Assembly: GCA_004764695.1 (NCBI GenBank)
Contig: SMSO01000034.1
Span: 265,501 to 329,500 of the forward strand
Source: Schizochytrium sp. TIO01
Lineage: Eukaryota > Sar > Bigyra > Thraustochytrida > Thraustochytriidae
Length of the DNA: 64,000 nt
Direction of reading: 5' to 3'
The notes beneath the pieces are model-generated. The model saw only the letters and a program-made list of their open reading frames with translations, was not told the origin of the DNA and made no database searches. Of the stretch, positions 1-10,000 are shown piece by piece; the stretch's first letter is position 1, and each line of letters begins with the position of its first letter. A program made the translations under genes and the position numbers.

Positions 1-961
1 GTGCGACAGAATCTGCTTCTGTTAAATGCACGATATGTGATGCATTATGGTCTCCCTCTTCTGATAGCACTACATCGTGAACTTCCTCTCCTCGCTGCAC
101 TACGTATGATGCGTCATGGCTTGCTTCCACCAAACGCACGGCTTCGTTTGCCATATCACTTGGCTCTGCAGGATAGCTTGAATAGGCCGGCACAGACAAG
201 CGGGAATTCCGTTGAGGCGCGGGTCTCCTGTACACTGAGCTCGGTTCAAGAAAGTGTGCTGGTGATTGCTTCACATGGCCCACAGATAGTTCATTGCTTT
301 CGTATAAACTTACGTGCCTTCCAGACTTTGCAGGCCGCATTTCTTGCGATATGACGAGCTCCCTACGACTCTTTGGCAGAGTCTCAATATGCGTCGTGAT
401 GGTTTCTTTGAGTAAAGCCTTCATTCGCTTCTCGAAGGCAGAGAATTGCTCTCTCATATTTTCATCTATGATCTCTATGAAAGATTCCAAAACAGTCCCA
501 AAAGCCTTGGTGGCCAAGGCTTGGCGTTCCGCTGAACGCGATGTGACATCCTTTATTTGCTCTTGAAGACACTTCAGGCACCCCGTCAATTCCTGCCTTA
601 TAGCATCTTGAACACGAGCTGTATCTTCATCAGATTGCGTTGCTACGTCTTCGATATCAGCCCTTTTGTCGTGCTCTGCTCTTGGAACACTATTAGAAGC
701 AGGACACACACCTGACGATCTTGAAGATGTTGCTACTACAGACTCAGAGGAGTTCAAATTCATTCTTCTTCTTTTCAACTTTCTGGTGAGTTTACCAAAA
801 GGGCTGCTTTCAGAGCCCGAATCATCAGCATCATAATACAATGGTTCAAAGCGGCCATCCCTCAGATCATGCCTCTCGTGAGATGCAGACATTTCCTTGT
901 GAGTAACCTTCCCATTTTGCTTCGCAGACGCAGCAGCAGATCCCTTGATGTCCTCCGACAT
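1..961 (-). CDS. Hypothetical charged coiled-coil-like protein, 3' part outside the window
   Basis: The minus strand is open from an ATG at 961 down to base 1, giving 320 codons without a stop, so the C-terminus lies outside the window. The frame upstream of this ATG reaches a stop (TAG, 1061-1063) without another ATG. The protein starts MSEDIKGSAA. It has a basic cluster TRKLKRRR at about residues 59-66 that could be a nuclear localisation signal. A long charged helical stretch at about 112-195 could form a coiled coil. From about 270 there are two imperfect repeats rich in Val, Glu, His and the pair Ala-Ser (for example EASHDAS and GDHNAS). I see no signal peptide, membrane segment or known catalytic motif and do not recognise a family. 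Codon use resembles the other AT-richer genes. The open length and coherent composition support a real gene; the function is unknown. Confidence 0.7.
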   Translation of the reverse strand, partial: MSEDIKGSAAASAKQNGKVTHKEMSASHERHDLRDGRFEPLYYDADDSGSESSPFGKLTRKLKRRRMNLNSSESVVATSSRSSGVCPASNSVPRAEHDKRADIEDVATQSDEDTARVQDAIRQELTGCLKCLQEQIKDVTSRSAERQALATKAFGTVLESFIEIIDENMREQFSAFEKRMKALLKETITTHIETLPKSRRELVISQEMRPAKSGRHVSLYESNELSVGHVKQSPAHFLEPSSVYRRPAPQRNSRLSVPAYSSYPAEPSDMANEAVRLVEASHDASYVVQRGEEVHDVVLSEEGDHNASHIVHLTEADSVA

Positions 962-2228
962 AGGCGCAGTCAACAAAAGGGGCCAACTCCAGAAGACTCT
1001 GTGTACGATTGGGTTTTGCTTGGCGATCACAGCTTCTAGTCTCCAGCATTGCCATGGAGACTAGAACACGCCGACTAAAAGCTGGTCAACACTTGCGAGT
1101 CTAATTTACAGCTTCAAAGAGTTCTTCGAATTGCTCAATTCTTCATCAACCCTCGGAGAAAATATACTATGCTTGCAATTGCGAGAGAAAATAAATGCGC
1201 TCTCAATTCGAGTCGGTGCGCGTGATTGCAACCCACCTAGTCTCGGGGACACCAGTGGGCGCGCATGTTCTAATAAGGCTCTGCGACTAGAAGCAAAGGC
1301 GTCCGAGTCAACCTATGGAGCCTGGTTTGAAGTTCCCCAGACAACGAAGTGGGATGAACGCGAGTTGGATGTGCATGCACATCTAAAGAAGGCTGGCAGC
1401 AGCCAGATGAGGTTGAGACTAGTAACAACTCCTGTAGAGAAGAGGCATCGTAGCGCTGAGATAGCTAGGGGCGATTGTTTCCTCGTTGGATGGTTGCAAT
1501 AGTGCGCCACTTGCTGCAGTCCCGCGAGCTTGAACCTGTGTCATTTTTTATTATACTTTGTAAACATAGGAGTACCCTAAAGTAAGGTGTAAACTTCAGT
1601 CTACAAAGTGAGGCCGCTATTGAAACTACAGCACAAAAATTGATACTAATAGTCTGTCACAATCCAATGGGTCTATATAGCACGCAATAACTATCATGGA
1701 TTCCTCAAAGATAATTCCTGTTGAATTCTGCTGCTTATGGTTTCGTTCATGAAAACATCAACCAAGGAAATGAGAACCCAGATTTGACACTATGAGAGTC
1801 GAATCGAGGTTCCTTATGTTGATACCAAACAAAGTTAACATGGGAAACTTTGAATACTAATTTAGAAGTTACGAATACATTCACTGCACTTATTTATGTA
1901 TCTCAAGCAATTAAATCAGGGTACTCAACGTACGCGCAGATACTTGTCAAAGCTCTTCCTAACTCTTTTGAACTTGAGATAAAAACAAAATGTGGGTTTG
2001 CGTAGTGGCCAAGGAAGAACTAATCATAAAAAGTCGGAGCTAATCCATACCTGATTCAGAAGACGCCTTGGAGGTGATGCCATGCCAGGTTTGCGATGGA
2101 ATCGAGTAAAACATATGACGTTGGCGTTCTTAGCAAGAAGGTTGGCACTTTCAAAATTTTGAGATTGATGACGAGCTCATCATGCGGCTGAAAGTTAAAT
2201 ATAAGAAACTAAAATTACATGAGTGCAT
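962..2228. other. Intergenic region
   Basis: About 1.27 kb lies between the start of the first gene and the stop of the next; both genes are on the minus strand. It should hold the promoter of the first gene and the 3' region of the second. A 123-codon plus-strand frame at 1131-1502 has no recognisable domain, so I did not call it. From about 1,520 the sequence is AT-rich and I see no repeat or RNA gene. Confidence 0.5.
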
Positions 2229-5200
2229 TCACAATTTAGGTGCATTGCTCAGCGAGGAAAGCTCTTTGTTTTTCGGCGATGTAGGCTTTGCGGACTCAAA
2301 AGCTGCTTTTTGAGCGCGCCTTACAGCAATTTCTCGTCGCAAAGCCTCGATTTCTGCAATCTCCTCTTCACTATCAAGACTTGTCAAGTCACTGGAATAC
2401 TGTTCATCATTGTCGCTATCTGCAGAAGTGTGTCGCTGGCGTTTGGAAGGAATTGCAGACTGCGGTCGGCGAGAGGATTTTTTCGACGAAAGGCTCTTCT
2501 CCGAGGAGTTTACAGAGGAGGAAGAAGTTGAGGAGGAAAAGGATGATGAAGAGGATTTAGAAGAAGAGGAAGAAAAAGGATTTGCTGAAGCAGGTCGAGT
2601 AGTTTCGCCTTTTGCACTATTAGCTTTGCTGCTCTTCTTTCTATTCGATTTCTTATTCTTGTTTTTGTTCTTCTTTGTTGACGCCTTTGAATAATTTACA
2701 ATTTCATCATCTGCTTCGTCGCTGTCTATCGTACTTTTGCTAGTTTTGGGGATCACGCCCGCACCAGAGACATCAGCATCGCGTGACATATGTTTCTTGT
2801 TTTGCTTTTTGTCCTTCTTTTTATCCTTCTTTTTGCTTTTCCTGTCCCGTTCCTTCTTGTCCATCTCTTTCTTCGAGGCTTTTCTCTTTGACACATGAGA
2901 CTGATGGTTTAGATTATTATCGTCTTCTTCGTGGTGCGCGTTTGCCTCTGTAATGGAGGGATCGGTACGATTTGAGCTGGATGTAGAAGGAGTAGCTCCG
3001 GGCGAAAGAGGGTTCAACTTTTGTTGTTCACTGGTACGGTCTTCGTCCTCGGAGAATTCATCCTCATATTCATCCTCGTATCGATCATTCTCCTCATCGT
3101 AGTCACTGCCTTTTTTGATCGTTTGATTTTGTTGTCCCGAGCTTGAAATGTTTATAGATGCAGTGGGAAGTAGTTGCTCATTCGGAGAGGACATAGCTGT
3201 AGGAGACGAAAAGCCGAGCTCGTTAGGAACCGCTACTGGAGAGATAATGATTTCTTCAGGAGGGAACTTGAAATGTACATGACGAGCATCATCATTTTCA
3301 TCAAATTCTTCATCCTCGTATTCGTCTTCTTGCTGATCAATTAAGGCCTTTTGAATTGCATCAGCTTTCCATTGTCGAAATGCTTTTTGAATACAAGTTG
3401 AGGCTTTTTTCCGGGAATCAAGAAAGACACGAAACCTGAACCAAGTTTGCAACATTAATGCGTTGCTGCGTTGAGCATAGTAGGTCTTAGATGCCTGGTT
3501 GCAACGCTGATAGGCTTGAAGACGGCATGCTGCAAGTTCCTCGATGCCCTGTAGGAGCAATTGCTCTTTAGCGTGTGCAGCACACGGAGACTGACATCCT
3601 TCTATCGCTGAAACGTTTGTTGAAGAAGAGACCTCCCGTGCATCAACACGTAAAGAACAACCCACCTCCAGCATAGTTCGCTCTATTTGAGAATACTGGA
3701 TAGAAATCTTCATGAGTTGCGAATCAGCATGCTCTGGCACAGGGACCAATATGTGAGAAACACCACGCGGCGCAGGTAGATCCGTCCAAATATGACTCTC
3801 AAGTTTGTTTTTGTTGCTACTCATAGAAAATGTCGACCGTGAAGGGTTTGAGAGCCAGATTTCCTCACTGATAACAACAATCGTTCCTTGGCCAAGGTTT
3901 TGGCCACGCTTTGACTGCTGTTGACTGGGTTGTTGAACACAGGAACTGAAGGAATTAATAGTCTGCGCTTGATGTACGACTGGTTGCTGACTGAAATTCA
4001 TGACTGAGTCCGGACGAAAGTCTACCACAATGGTGGACAGCTCTGTCTGTTGTAAGGAAGCGCTTAGGGACTTTCGTGGAAGAACCCGGACGTATTTTCC
4101 AAGCGCAAAATAGCATGTCCAGTCGCCTTGTCTACCATCTTGACCAAAGCCAAACGTCTGAAGTGCGACACCACCACAGAATATTGTTACGGACACTTGC
4201 AAAGGCAACATATCGGCACGCATCCACTGCGTGTCGGAATCGTCGCCAATAACAAGAGCCGCTGCATGAGGCAGGTCTTGTGCAATTCCGTCTTTAAACT
4301 CAATCCATTGGTCCTGAGTATTAAAGCCAGTGAGCTCTCCAATAAAAGCACCTGTAAAGCGACGTACCTTCGCACCAATCTTTAAAGCTGGGTGGTTCTT
4401 GAGACCTTGCACAAAAATACGCAAGGTTTCGCTTCTTCTTGCACAAGTGTATCCGCACCCTGAGAATGATAATAAGCGCTGACACATGGCGCGCCAAACA
4501 TCAAGTCTTTCACTTACATGGCCTGGAGCGACTTTGTCAACAGAAACGAAGATGTTCTCTCGTGAGATAACACCACCACCAGATGAAGGAGATCCAAGTT
4601 CCAGCGGTCTGCACTGTAGCATACCTTTGGCAGAACGTCGTACAAGCTGAGCTGGCATGTCTGTTCCATCTGTTTGCCGAATAAACAGGGGCGCCCCCCG
4701 AGCCAGGGCCTGGTAGCCTAGAGTTTGGCGAAGTTTAAGTCTTTTCTCTCCTTCGCAACAACATGTGCACCAACCTTTGATTGAGGAAGACGCAGTGGTT
4801 TCGTCTTCGATGCGAACAATAACACCACCACGGGATTGGGTCTTGGTGCACATGCATATCTGCCTTTGCGTGATTGAGGGGAATACTAAAGTACACCATT
4901 TGTAGCGAGGACGCGCACTCTGAATAATAACTTCGATTGATTGATTGGCTTTCCAGTCAGTCCAAGGAGTTGCCACGAGTGGCCGCGCCTCTTTATCGTT
5001 GTTAGACTGAGCATGCTTATCTGCACGGTGATTATAATTGCCGCCGCTCTCTTTTTCATCTTCATCGCAACTATCGTATATCCAAGATTCTGCATCAAAA
5101 TTCTCGTCGTTTGCATCATTCTCAACATCCCGACATGAGCCTTCATCATCCTCGGGCTCATCGTTCTTGTGTGTTCCACTTTTTTGAGTTAGTCTTGGCA

Positions 5201-6254
5201 TTTCTGCTTTTGGGGCCACAGAGTTCTCGCGCCCCACGAAAACCTGGGTTGGTGATTTTGTAAAAGTCCAGTCATCATTATCAAGGGGTTGTACTTCTAC
5301 TAGCGTGCCCCAAAACTCCTGAAAAGAAAAGCCTCCATCCGAGTCTGTGATAAGAAGTTGAGACAATGGTGGCTGTACCTTTGGAGAGGCCAAGCCATAC
5401 GGTTTATGTTTGAGCCCACGTCGTTCGCTTGTTACTTGGACTTGTACACCTGCGCCTAATGGACAACCACTCAATGATTGTATGCGAACACTGACAAGCT
5501 CACTCCGCATGGCCACAAGATGTAGAATTGCAGGCCCACAGGTATCTACAAAAACTTCATGTGAAGGTTCTACAAGTTCCCAGCCTCCGTGGCGTACAGC
5601 GAATGCAATCGTGGATTCCTCTTCTGCCTCAACAAAGCAAATCTTGCCTTCTGGCGTGTCCTCTGAAAGAATAGAAAGTTGATAGCCAGCGCTGTCTGTG
5701 CATGTCAGGCTTGCCCCGTACTGATGCTGAAGATCGTCCGTAATAAAGATAGGACAGCCGTTAAAGGCGTCAGTCGCTATAAGAAATATTCTGTGCAAGG
5801 GTTTGTCTAGCTTCAGCCCTCCAGGCGAGGAAGTATATTTATGTAATGCTAAGTCTTCCTCAACCGCTGGAGTTTGTGGTGGAGAGGTAGTGCGCAATTC
5901 AAGGCCAAGAAGCGAGCGCACTCTTTTGACGACATAGCGTGCCGAAGGGAACCGACCACGACGAACTTTGCTAAATATGGGGTAGCGGTGTTCATTAACC
6001 ACCAGGTCAACTTCAAAGGAGCCAAGCACAACTTTTCCTTGTGGTTTTTCACGAACGACAGCGAACGACATTGGTGAAAGAGAGGTTGCATTTTCTGAAG
6101 CCTCGAGCTCTAGTGAGTTGTGAATTTCACGCCATAAACTTTCATACCTCTCAGGATTGTGCCGTGTGGAGACTTGACGTGTGTTTGTGTTGGGAACCAC
6201 AAGACCTCGCACCTCTACTTTTAGAGGCGCAAGGAGCGCCAGGGTCTCCGTCAT
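2229..6254 (-). CDS. Large hypothetical protein with IQ-like segment and low-complexity charged C-terminal half
   Basis: This is a 1,341-residue protein in one uninterrupted frame. The frame stays open to 6371, but only through a TTG, so I use the ATG at 6254 (MTETLALLAP). Residues 1 to about 390 look beta-rich, with a stretch around GGFSFQEFWG that recalls carboxypeptidase-regulatory or Cna-B-like sandwiches; this is a weak impression only. The middle (about 440-850) has Cys-containing segments I do not recognise. At about 905-975 there are helices with IQ-like spacing (LQAYQRC, LQTWFRF, IQKAFRQW), so calmodulin-type light-chain binding is possible. The rest is acidic (EDEYEDEE), then strongly Lys-rich (about 1128-1158), then Ser-rich (about 1225-1255). 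It ends in a charged helix (LDSEEEIAEIEALRREI). The tail is probably disordered and may bind nucleic acid or cytoskeleton. The function is unknown. Confidence 0.85.
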   Translation of the reverse strand: MTETLALLAPLKVEVRGLVVPNTNTRQVSTRHNPERYESLWREIHNSLELEASENATSLSPMSFAVVREKPQGKVVLGSFEVDLVVNEHRYPIFSKVRRGRFPSARYVVKRVRSLLGLELRTTSPPQTPAVEEDLALHKYTSSPGGLKLDKPLHRIFLIATDAFNGCPIFITDDLQHQYGASLTCTDSAGYQLSILSEDTPEGKICFVEAEEESTIAFAVRHGGWELVEPSHEVFVDTCGPAILHLVAMRSELVSVRIQSLSGCPLGAGVQVQVTSERRGLKHKPYGLASPKVQPPLSQLLITDSDGGFSFQEFWGTLVEVQPLDNDDWTFTKSPTQVFVGRENSVAPKAEMPRLTQKSGTHKNDEPEDDEGSCRDVENDANDENFDAESWIYDSCDEDEKESGGNYNHRADKHAQSNNDKEARPLVATPWTDWKANQSIEVIIQSARPRYKWCTLVFPSITQRQICMCTKTQSRGGVIVRIEDETTASSSIKGWCTCCCEGEKRLKLRQTLGYQALARGAPLFIRQTDGTDMPAQLVRRSAKGMLQCRPLELGSPSSGGGVISRENIFVSVDKVAPGHVSERLDVWRAMCQRLLSFSGCGYTCARRSETLRIFVQGLKNHPALKIGAKVRRFTGAFIGELTGFNTQDQWIEFKDGIAQDLPHAAALVIGDDSDTQWMRADMLPLQVSVTIFCGGVALQTFGFGQDGRQGDWTCYFALGKYVRVLPRKSLSASLQQTELSTIVVDFRPDSVMNFSQQPVVHQAQTINSFSSCVQQPSQQQSKRGQNLGQGTIVVISEEIWLSNPSRSTFSMSSNKNKLESHIWTDLPAPRGVSHILVPVPEHADSQLMKISIQYSQIERTMLEVGCSLRVDAREVSSSTNVSAIEGCQSPCAAHAKEQLLLQGIEELAACRLQAYQRCNQASKTYYAQRSNALMLQTWFRFRVFLDSRKKASTCIQKAFRQWKADAIQKALIDQQEDEYEDEEFDENDDARHVHFKFPPEEIIISPVAVPNELGFSSPTAMSSPNEQLLPTASINISSSGQQNQTIKKGSDYDEENDRYEDEYEDEFSEDEDRTSEQQKLNPLSPGATPSTSSSNRTDPSITEANAHHEEDDNNLNHQSHVSKRKASKKEMDKKERDRKSKKKDKKKDKKQNKKHMSRDADVSGAGVIPKTSKSTIDSDEADDEIVNYSKASTKKNKNKNKKSNRKKSSKANSAKGETTRPASANPFSSSSSKSSSSSFSSSTSSSSVNSSEKSLSSKKSSRRPQSAIPSKRQRHTSADSDNDEQYSSDLTSLDSEEEIAEIEALRREIAVRRAQKAAFESAKPTSPKNKELSSLSNAPKL

Positions 6255-6268
6255 AGTGTAATTCCACC

Positions 6269-6416
6269 GGTCCAGAATAATCAGAAAGAGAATGCAAGAG
6301 TCCAGAGCTGCTCTGGGGAGCTCGATAGCTCCTGTATTTCGTGGTCCAAAATAATCAGAAAGAGAATACAAGAGTCCAGAGCTGCTCTGGGGAGCTCGAT
6401 AGCTCTTGTGCTTTGT
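6269..6416. repeat. Two-copy 74-bp tandem repeat just upstream of the start codon
   Basis: Two adjacent copies, 6269-6342 and 6343-6416, differ at only a few positions. Each contains the palindrome-like cores CCAGAGCTGCTCTGG and GAGCTCGATAGCTC. The array begins 15 bp upstream of the ATG of the 1,341-residue gene. It therefore lies in that gene's 5' untranslated or promoter region and could duplicate a regulatory element. Confidence 0.9.
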
Positions 6417-6754
6417 TTAATCTGCTAACACAAATCGTACAACTTGAGTTTCCTTACAGCAAGTTCAACAACCCTAGGTGATGATAATAAGTGTTGCCAC
6501 TTGTTTGATAATAGTAGATCTCCTCCTCTTCAATCTAGGCCTCAATCATTCCGCATGAGTGAAACTGGCGCCACGCTCCTTGTTTTGGTCAACTCAGAGG
6601 ATGGATTACATAGACCCGCCATTTGTACATGCAGGATAATATAATAAATAGTGCGGTCTTTTGTTTACGTTGAGAATACCTAGCAGCCCATGAGTGTTCC
6701 ACATGTTCTATATTTAGTCTACTGCCTGCTCCTAAGGAGTACGAACTGCTTAGG
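6417..6754. other. Spacer between the large hypothetical gene and the satellite array
   Basis: About 340 bp upstream of the minus-strand gene at 2229-6254. It is AT-rich with no supported gene or RNA. It may contain that gene's promoter. Confidence 0.4.
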
Positions 6755-6867
6755 GTACATAAGTACTACTATATACTTAGTAGAGTGTATAAGAGCTATT
6801 CTGATATTCTGATATTATTATAAGAGCGCATAGGTACTCCTATACACTTAGTGGTTTGCATAAGTCT
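6755..6867. repeat. Host satellite array, left part, split by the transposon
   Basis: Units begin with the near-palindrome GTACATAAGTACTNNTAT and carry TTAGTRG downstream. Unit starts are visible at 6755 and 6828. The same repeat continues on the other side of the transposon (13,112 onward), so the array is older than the insertion. The last 8 bp (6860-6867, ATAAGTCT) are one copy of the target-site duplication. Confidence 0.8.
6860..6867. repeat. Target-site duplication, left copy
   Basis: ATAAGTCT directly abuts the left terminal inverted repeat. The identical octamer follows the right terminal repeat at 13104-13111. An 8-bp duplication fits hAT-type or KDZ (Zisupton-type) elements better than Mutator-like elements, which usually give 9-11 bp. 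Confidence 0.9.
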
Positions 6868-6923
6868 GGCTCGTCTGCCATGCTGACAAAAGTCTCTCTT
6901 CCAAAAGAGCAAAAAACTCGCGC
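6868..6923. repeat. Left terminal inverted repeat
   Basis: The outer 20 bp (6868-6887) match the complement of 13084-13103 with one difference. The inner part contains a run of A followed by CTCGCG (about 6911-6922), mirrored at the right end. Confidence 0.9.
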
Positions 6924-7032
6924 TTAGAACGCCTATGAATTAATATGGGAGACTCATTGGTGTTCTAGAACAGTGTTCTCAAGGGTGTTCTGGAACGGTG
7001 TTCTGTTCTTAGTTCTTATATATTATATGAGT

Positions 7033-10000
7033 CTAGCTAACAGTAACGGCGACTTGACTTGAAAACTCAGTCGCTGAAATCTGAGGCGCTTGAGCTTGAC
7101 TTTGACTTGACATTGCTTGGTTGGGATTTTTGATCGCAGCTAAGATTAAATTTAAATGCGTAGACCCCCTTGCGTCAGATCTGGCTGCCCAATAGACCTG
7201 TAAATATGAAATATTGTAAACCCTCCAGATTCCACGAACAATGTCCATCGCAAATGCCCTACGATAAACTTCATTCATATGTTCATCTTGAATTTCCTGG
7301 TGAGCAACTTCTTCAGCTACATCTCCACGCCATAAAGTATACATTAGAGTAGATACGTGATATCCGCAATCCACACCGTTTTTTTGGTTGCCTCGCCTAA
7401 TCTCGATCTCCCAGTCTTCAGCTCCAAAAAGACGGATGGCATCGCCAAATACTTTCATCACGTGGCTCGGTTCATGCAAGGTACTTAATGGGTCGTAAAA
7501 GACAACACGCGCTTGCCTTTGGTTAAAATAAAGAAGCTGCCAATGACTTCCTGTACAAAACGGTAGCATAACATATTCAATGACATCTGGAATATAGATT
7601 GACCTCGTTGAGGAGCTGTCCTTTTGAAAATGGCCTCTTGGTGTGGCATTTGCAATCGCATTGCATACAGACGATATAAACAAATCGTGTCGGTCATCTA
7701 CCGAACTTGTGAGGAATTGAAGTGCGGTGCTAGGTACAAATGCGGTTCCGTGACACTTCTTTCTTTCTGCAGGCTTCATAACGCGATTTTCTTCGCAGCA
7801 GGTAGCACACCATGCATCCATTGCATCCCCTTGCATCCATGATAAAGGTTCCCCGAAAGATTCGGGGTTAGTTGATTCGGAGCATGGCAAGTTCCCATGA
7901 GAGTCTAAGAACAGCCTTTGACACATGCCAAACTCTAGAAACGTATGATTCATAGTGATGTTGTTTGAATGAACAAAGTGTTTTCCACTTGTAAAAACAG
8001 AGTGCTTGGGAGAAATGGAGCTCTTCAGAAGACTGAACACCTTTGCTGAAGCTTTCCAGAACGCTGTGCATTTTGAGTTAAACGTTCGCACAGGTCCTCC
8101 TTGTCTTGGTTGCATTTTGACACCGCGTACATTTCCAACCTTGGGGACATCTACAGTATGTTCTTTAGGGGCTATCGCTTGAGCCCTTCTTTTTTCAGAC
8201 CCGAAAAAGTCTGTGGGTGGTAAACTGTCCAGGGCAGAAATTGTTGCTTCGCAGGTCTGAAGTTTGCACTCAGCGCCAAATGGCGTGGGGTGCCCTTCTC
8301 TTGGTGCATAGCAAGACTGACAGTACTTGCACTTGCTCAGATTTTCAGGAGCTCGCCAGATGCTCTTTCGTTTACTTTTCAAATGCTTGAATTGGAAAAA
8401 GGTTTGTTGAGGTGCAAGGGGGAAGTTCTTCGTCATAATTGACCTCAACTCTGCTGTGTCAAATCGTTCCAGAGAGGGATGCCGAGAGAGGAGTTCTTCG
8501 TTTATGATGTTCGCTTCCAGATTGCAACGTGTTGAATAGTCCAGCTCTCTGATACTTTCCAATAGATGCAAGGGATGCACCAAAGCACCATCTGCAGTAA
8601 CAGGTACGTCGACCAATGGCTCAGTCATGTGCTCTAACTTGGACGCTAGCATTAGTTTTCGATTTTTGGCAGAAATGCTATCTCTCTGATTCAGAAAATC
8701 TGCATATTGCCTGAGTAGGAACGCCGTCTTTGGTTTCAGATATTCCCTCAAGTCGCCCGGATGAGAGATCTGCACGGAATCAAGCTTCGGAAGGAAAAGA
8801 CCGTCAAGATCCCCTGCAGGACAAGCGTATCGATTCCACAACTGTGCAAAGCTTTCGAAGCTGTTAGACAGAATGGGCGCAGCTTTTCGATTGAAGTTTT
8901 TGGTTTTAAGAAGATATAAATAAAAGTCTTGCTCCACTTTGTCCTGCTGTTCGGGCTTACCTTTCATTTTGAATGGGCAAGGCGTGCTAGCTCCTATGAG
9001 GTCCTTGGGGCGAGGTCTGGCCCAACCAGAGCCTTTTATGCCGCAAGTTGTATAAGATGCCGACAGTACTTGCTGCTGCTTCTTCCTACATTCCACCGTT
9101 TGCTCGGCATCATCCCCACTATTTTCGCTGAGAACTCTCTCCCACGAGACGTCATCAGTCAGAGAGGTTCCAGATCGATTTGGCAAAGGATCTTCACAGA
9201 ATGCAATCCAACGGGTACGGTCAGGCCTTGCCTCTTCGGCAGGGAACAAGCCTTTTTTTACCCTTGGCGCAGAAGCAAGCTGCGCTTTTGGAAGATTTGT
9301 AATATTTTTTCGAACAGAACATCCAATGTGCAGATGAATATCAGCGTTTGAGCTACCAACCACTAATTCTGATATTGGGTCATCCTCGTGTTCAGGCGGT
9401 TCTAACTGTACGCACGATATTTTGATCCTTTCTTTAAATTCCTCAGAATCAGAGTCTGTACTTATACAATCTTCAAGAATTTCTACACAAGTTGAAAGGA
9501 CTCTCTGAACACCAATATCACCTTGAGGTTCAGGCTTGTCACCGTTCTCTCCTTTAGTGAAAAGGCTGCCGTTTACTAGTATATTCATTGCTATCAGGCG
9601 CAAGCTGATGTGGTCTTTCAATTTTTTATCGATGCCAGCCTCGTCGAGGACTGATCGATCTGTTTCGGTGGGTACCCCTCCTCCCGTTAGTTTTCGAAGA
9701 ACTTTCTGGAGGTAACTTATGGCTTTTCTTTTATGTTCTGGTCGTGCGAGAGCTTTTGCAAAGGCAAATATCACAGCAATGGCTTGCTCTACGGCATGCG
9801 CCAGTGTTGAGTTCTCCGTGCTGTCGAAGAAAATCGGCACCACAGTGGCTCGCGTCCTCATTATATGATTAGACTCCAAAACAGAACCAACACTTGGCAT
9901 CATGCTGAATCCCATATGTAAGTCATGAGAAACGCACAAAGGCAGTCGTGCATCTGGATAAGGGAGCTCATTATGCTCGATTTTACCATTGAACGCATCA

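Noticed and set aside
1131-1502. 123-codon plus-strand frame
   Set aside because: No domain, no repeat of a known family and overlapped by a frame on the other strand; could be chance.
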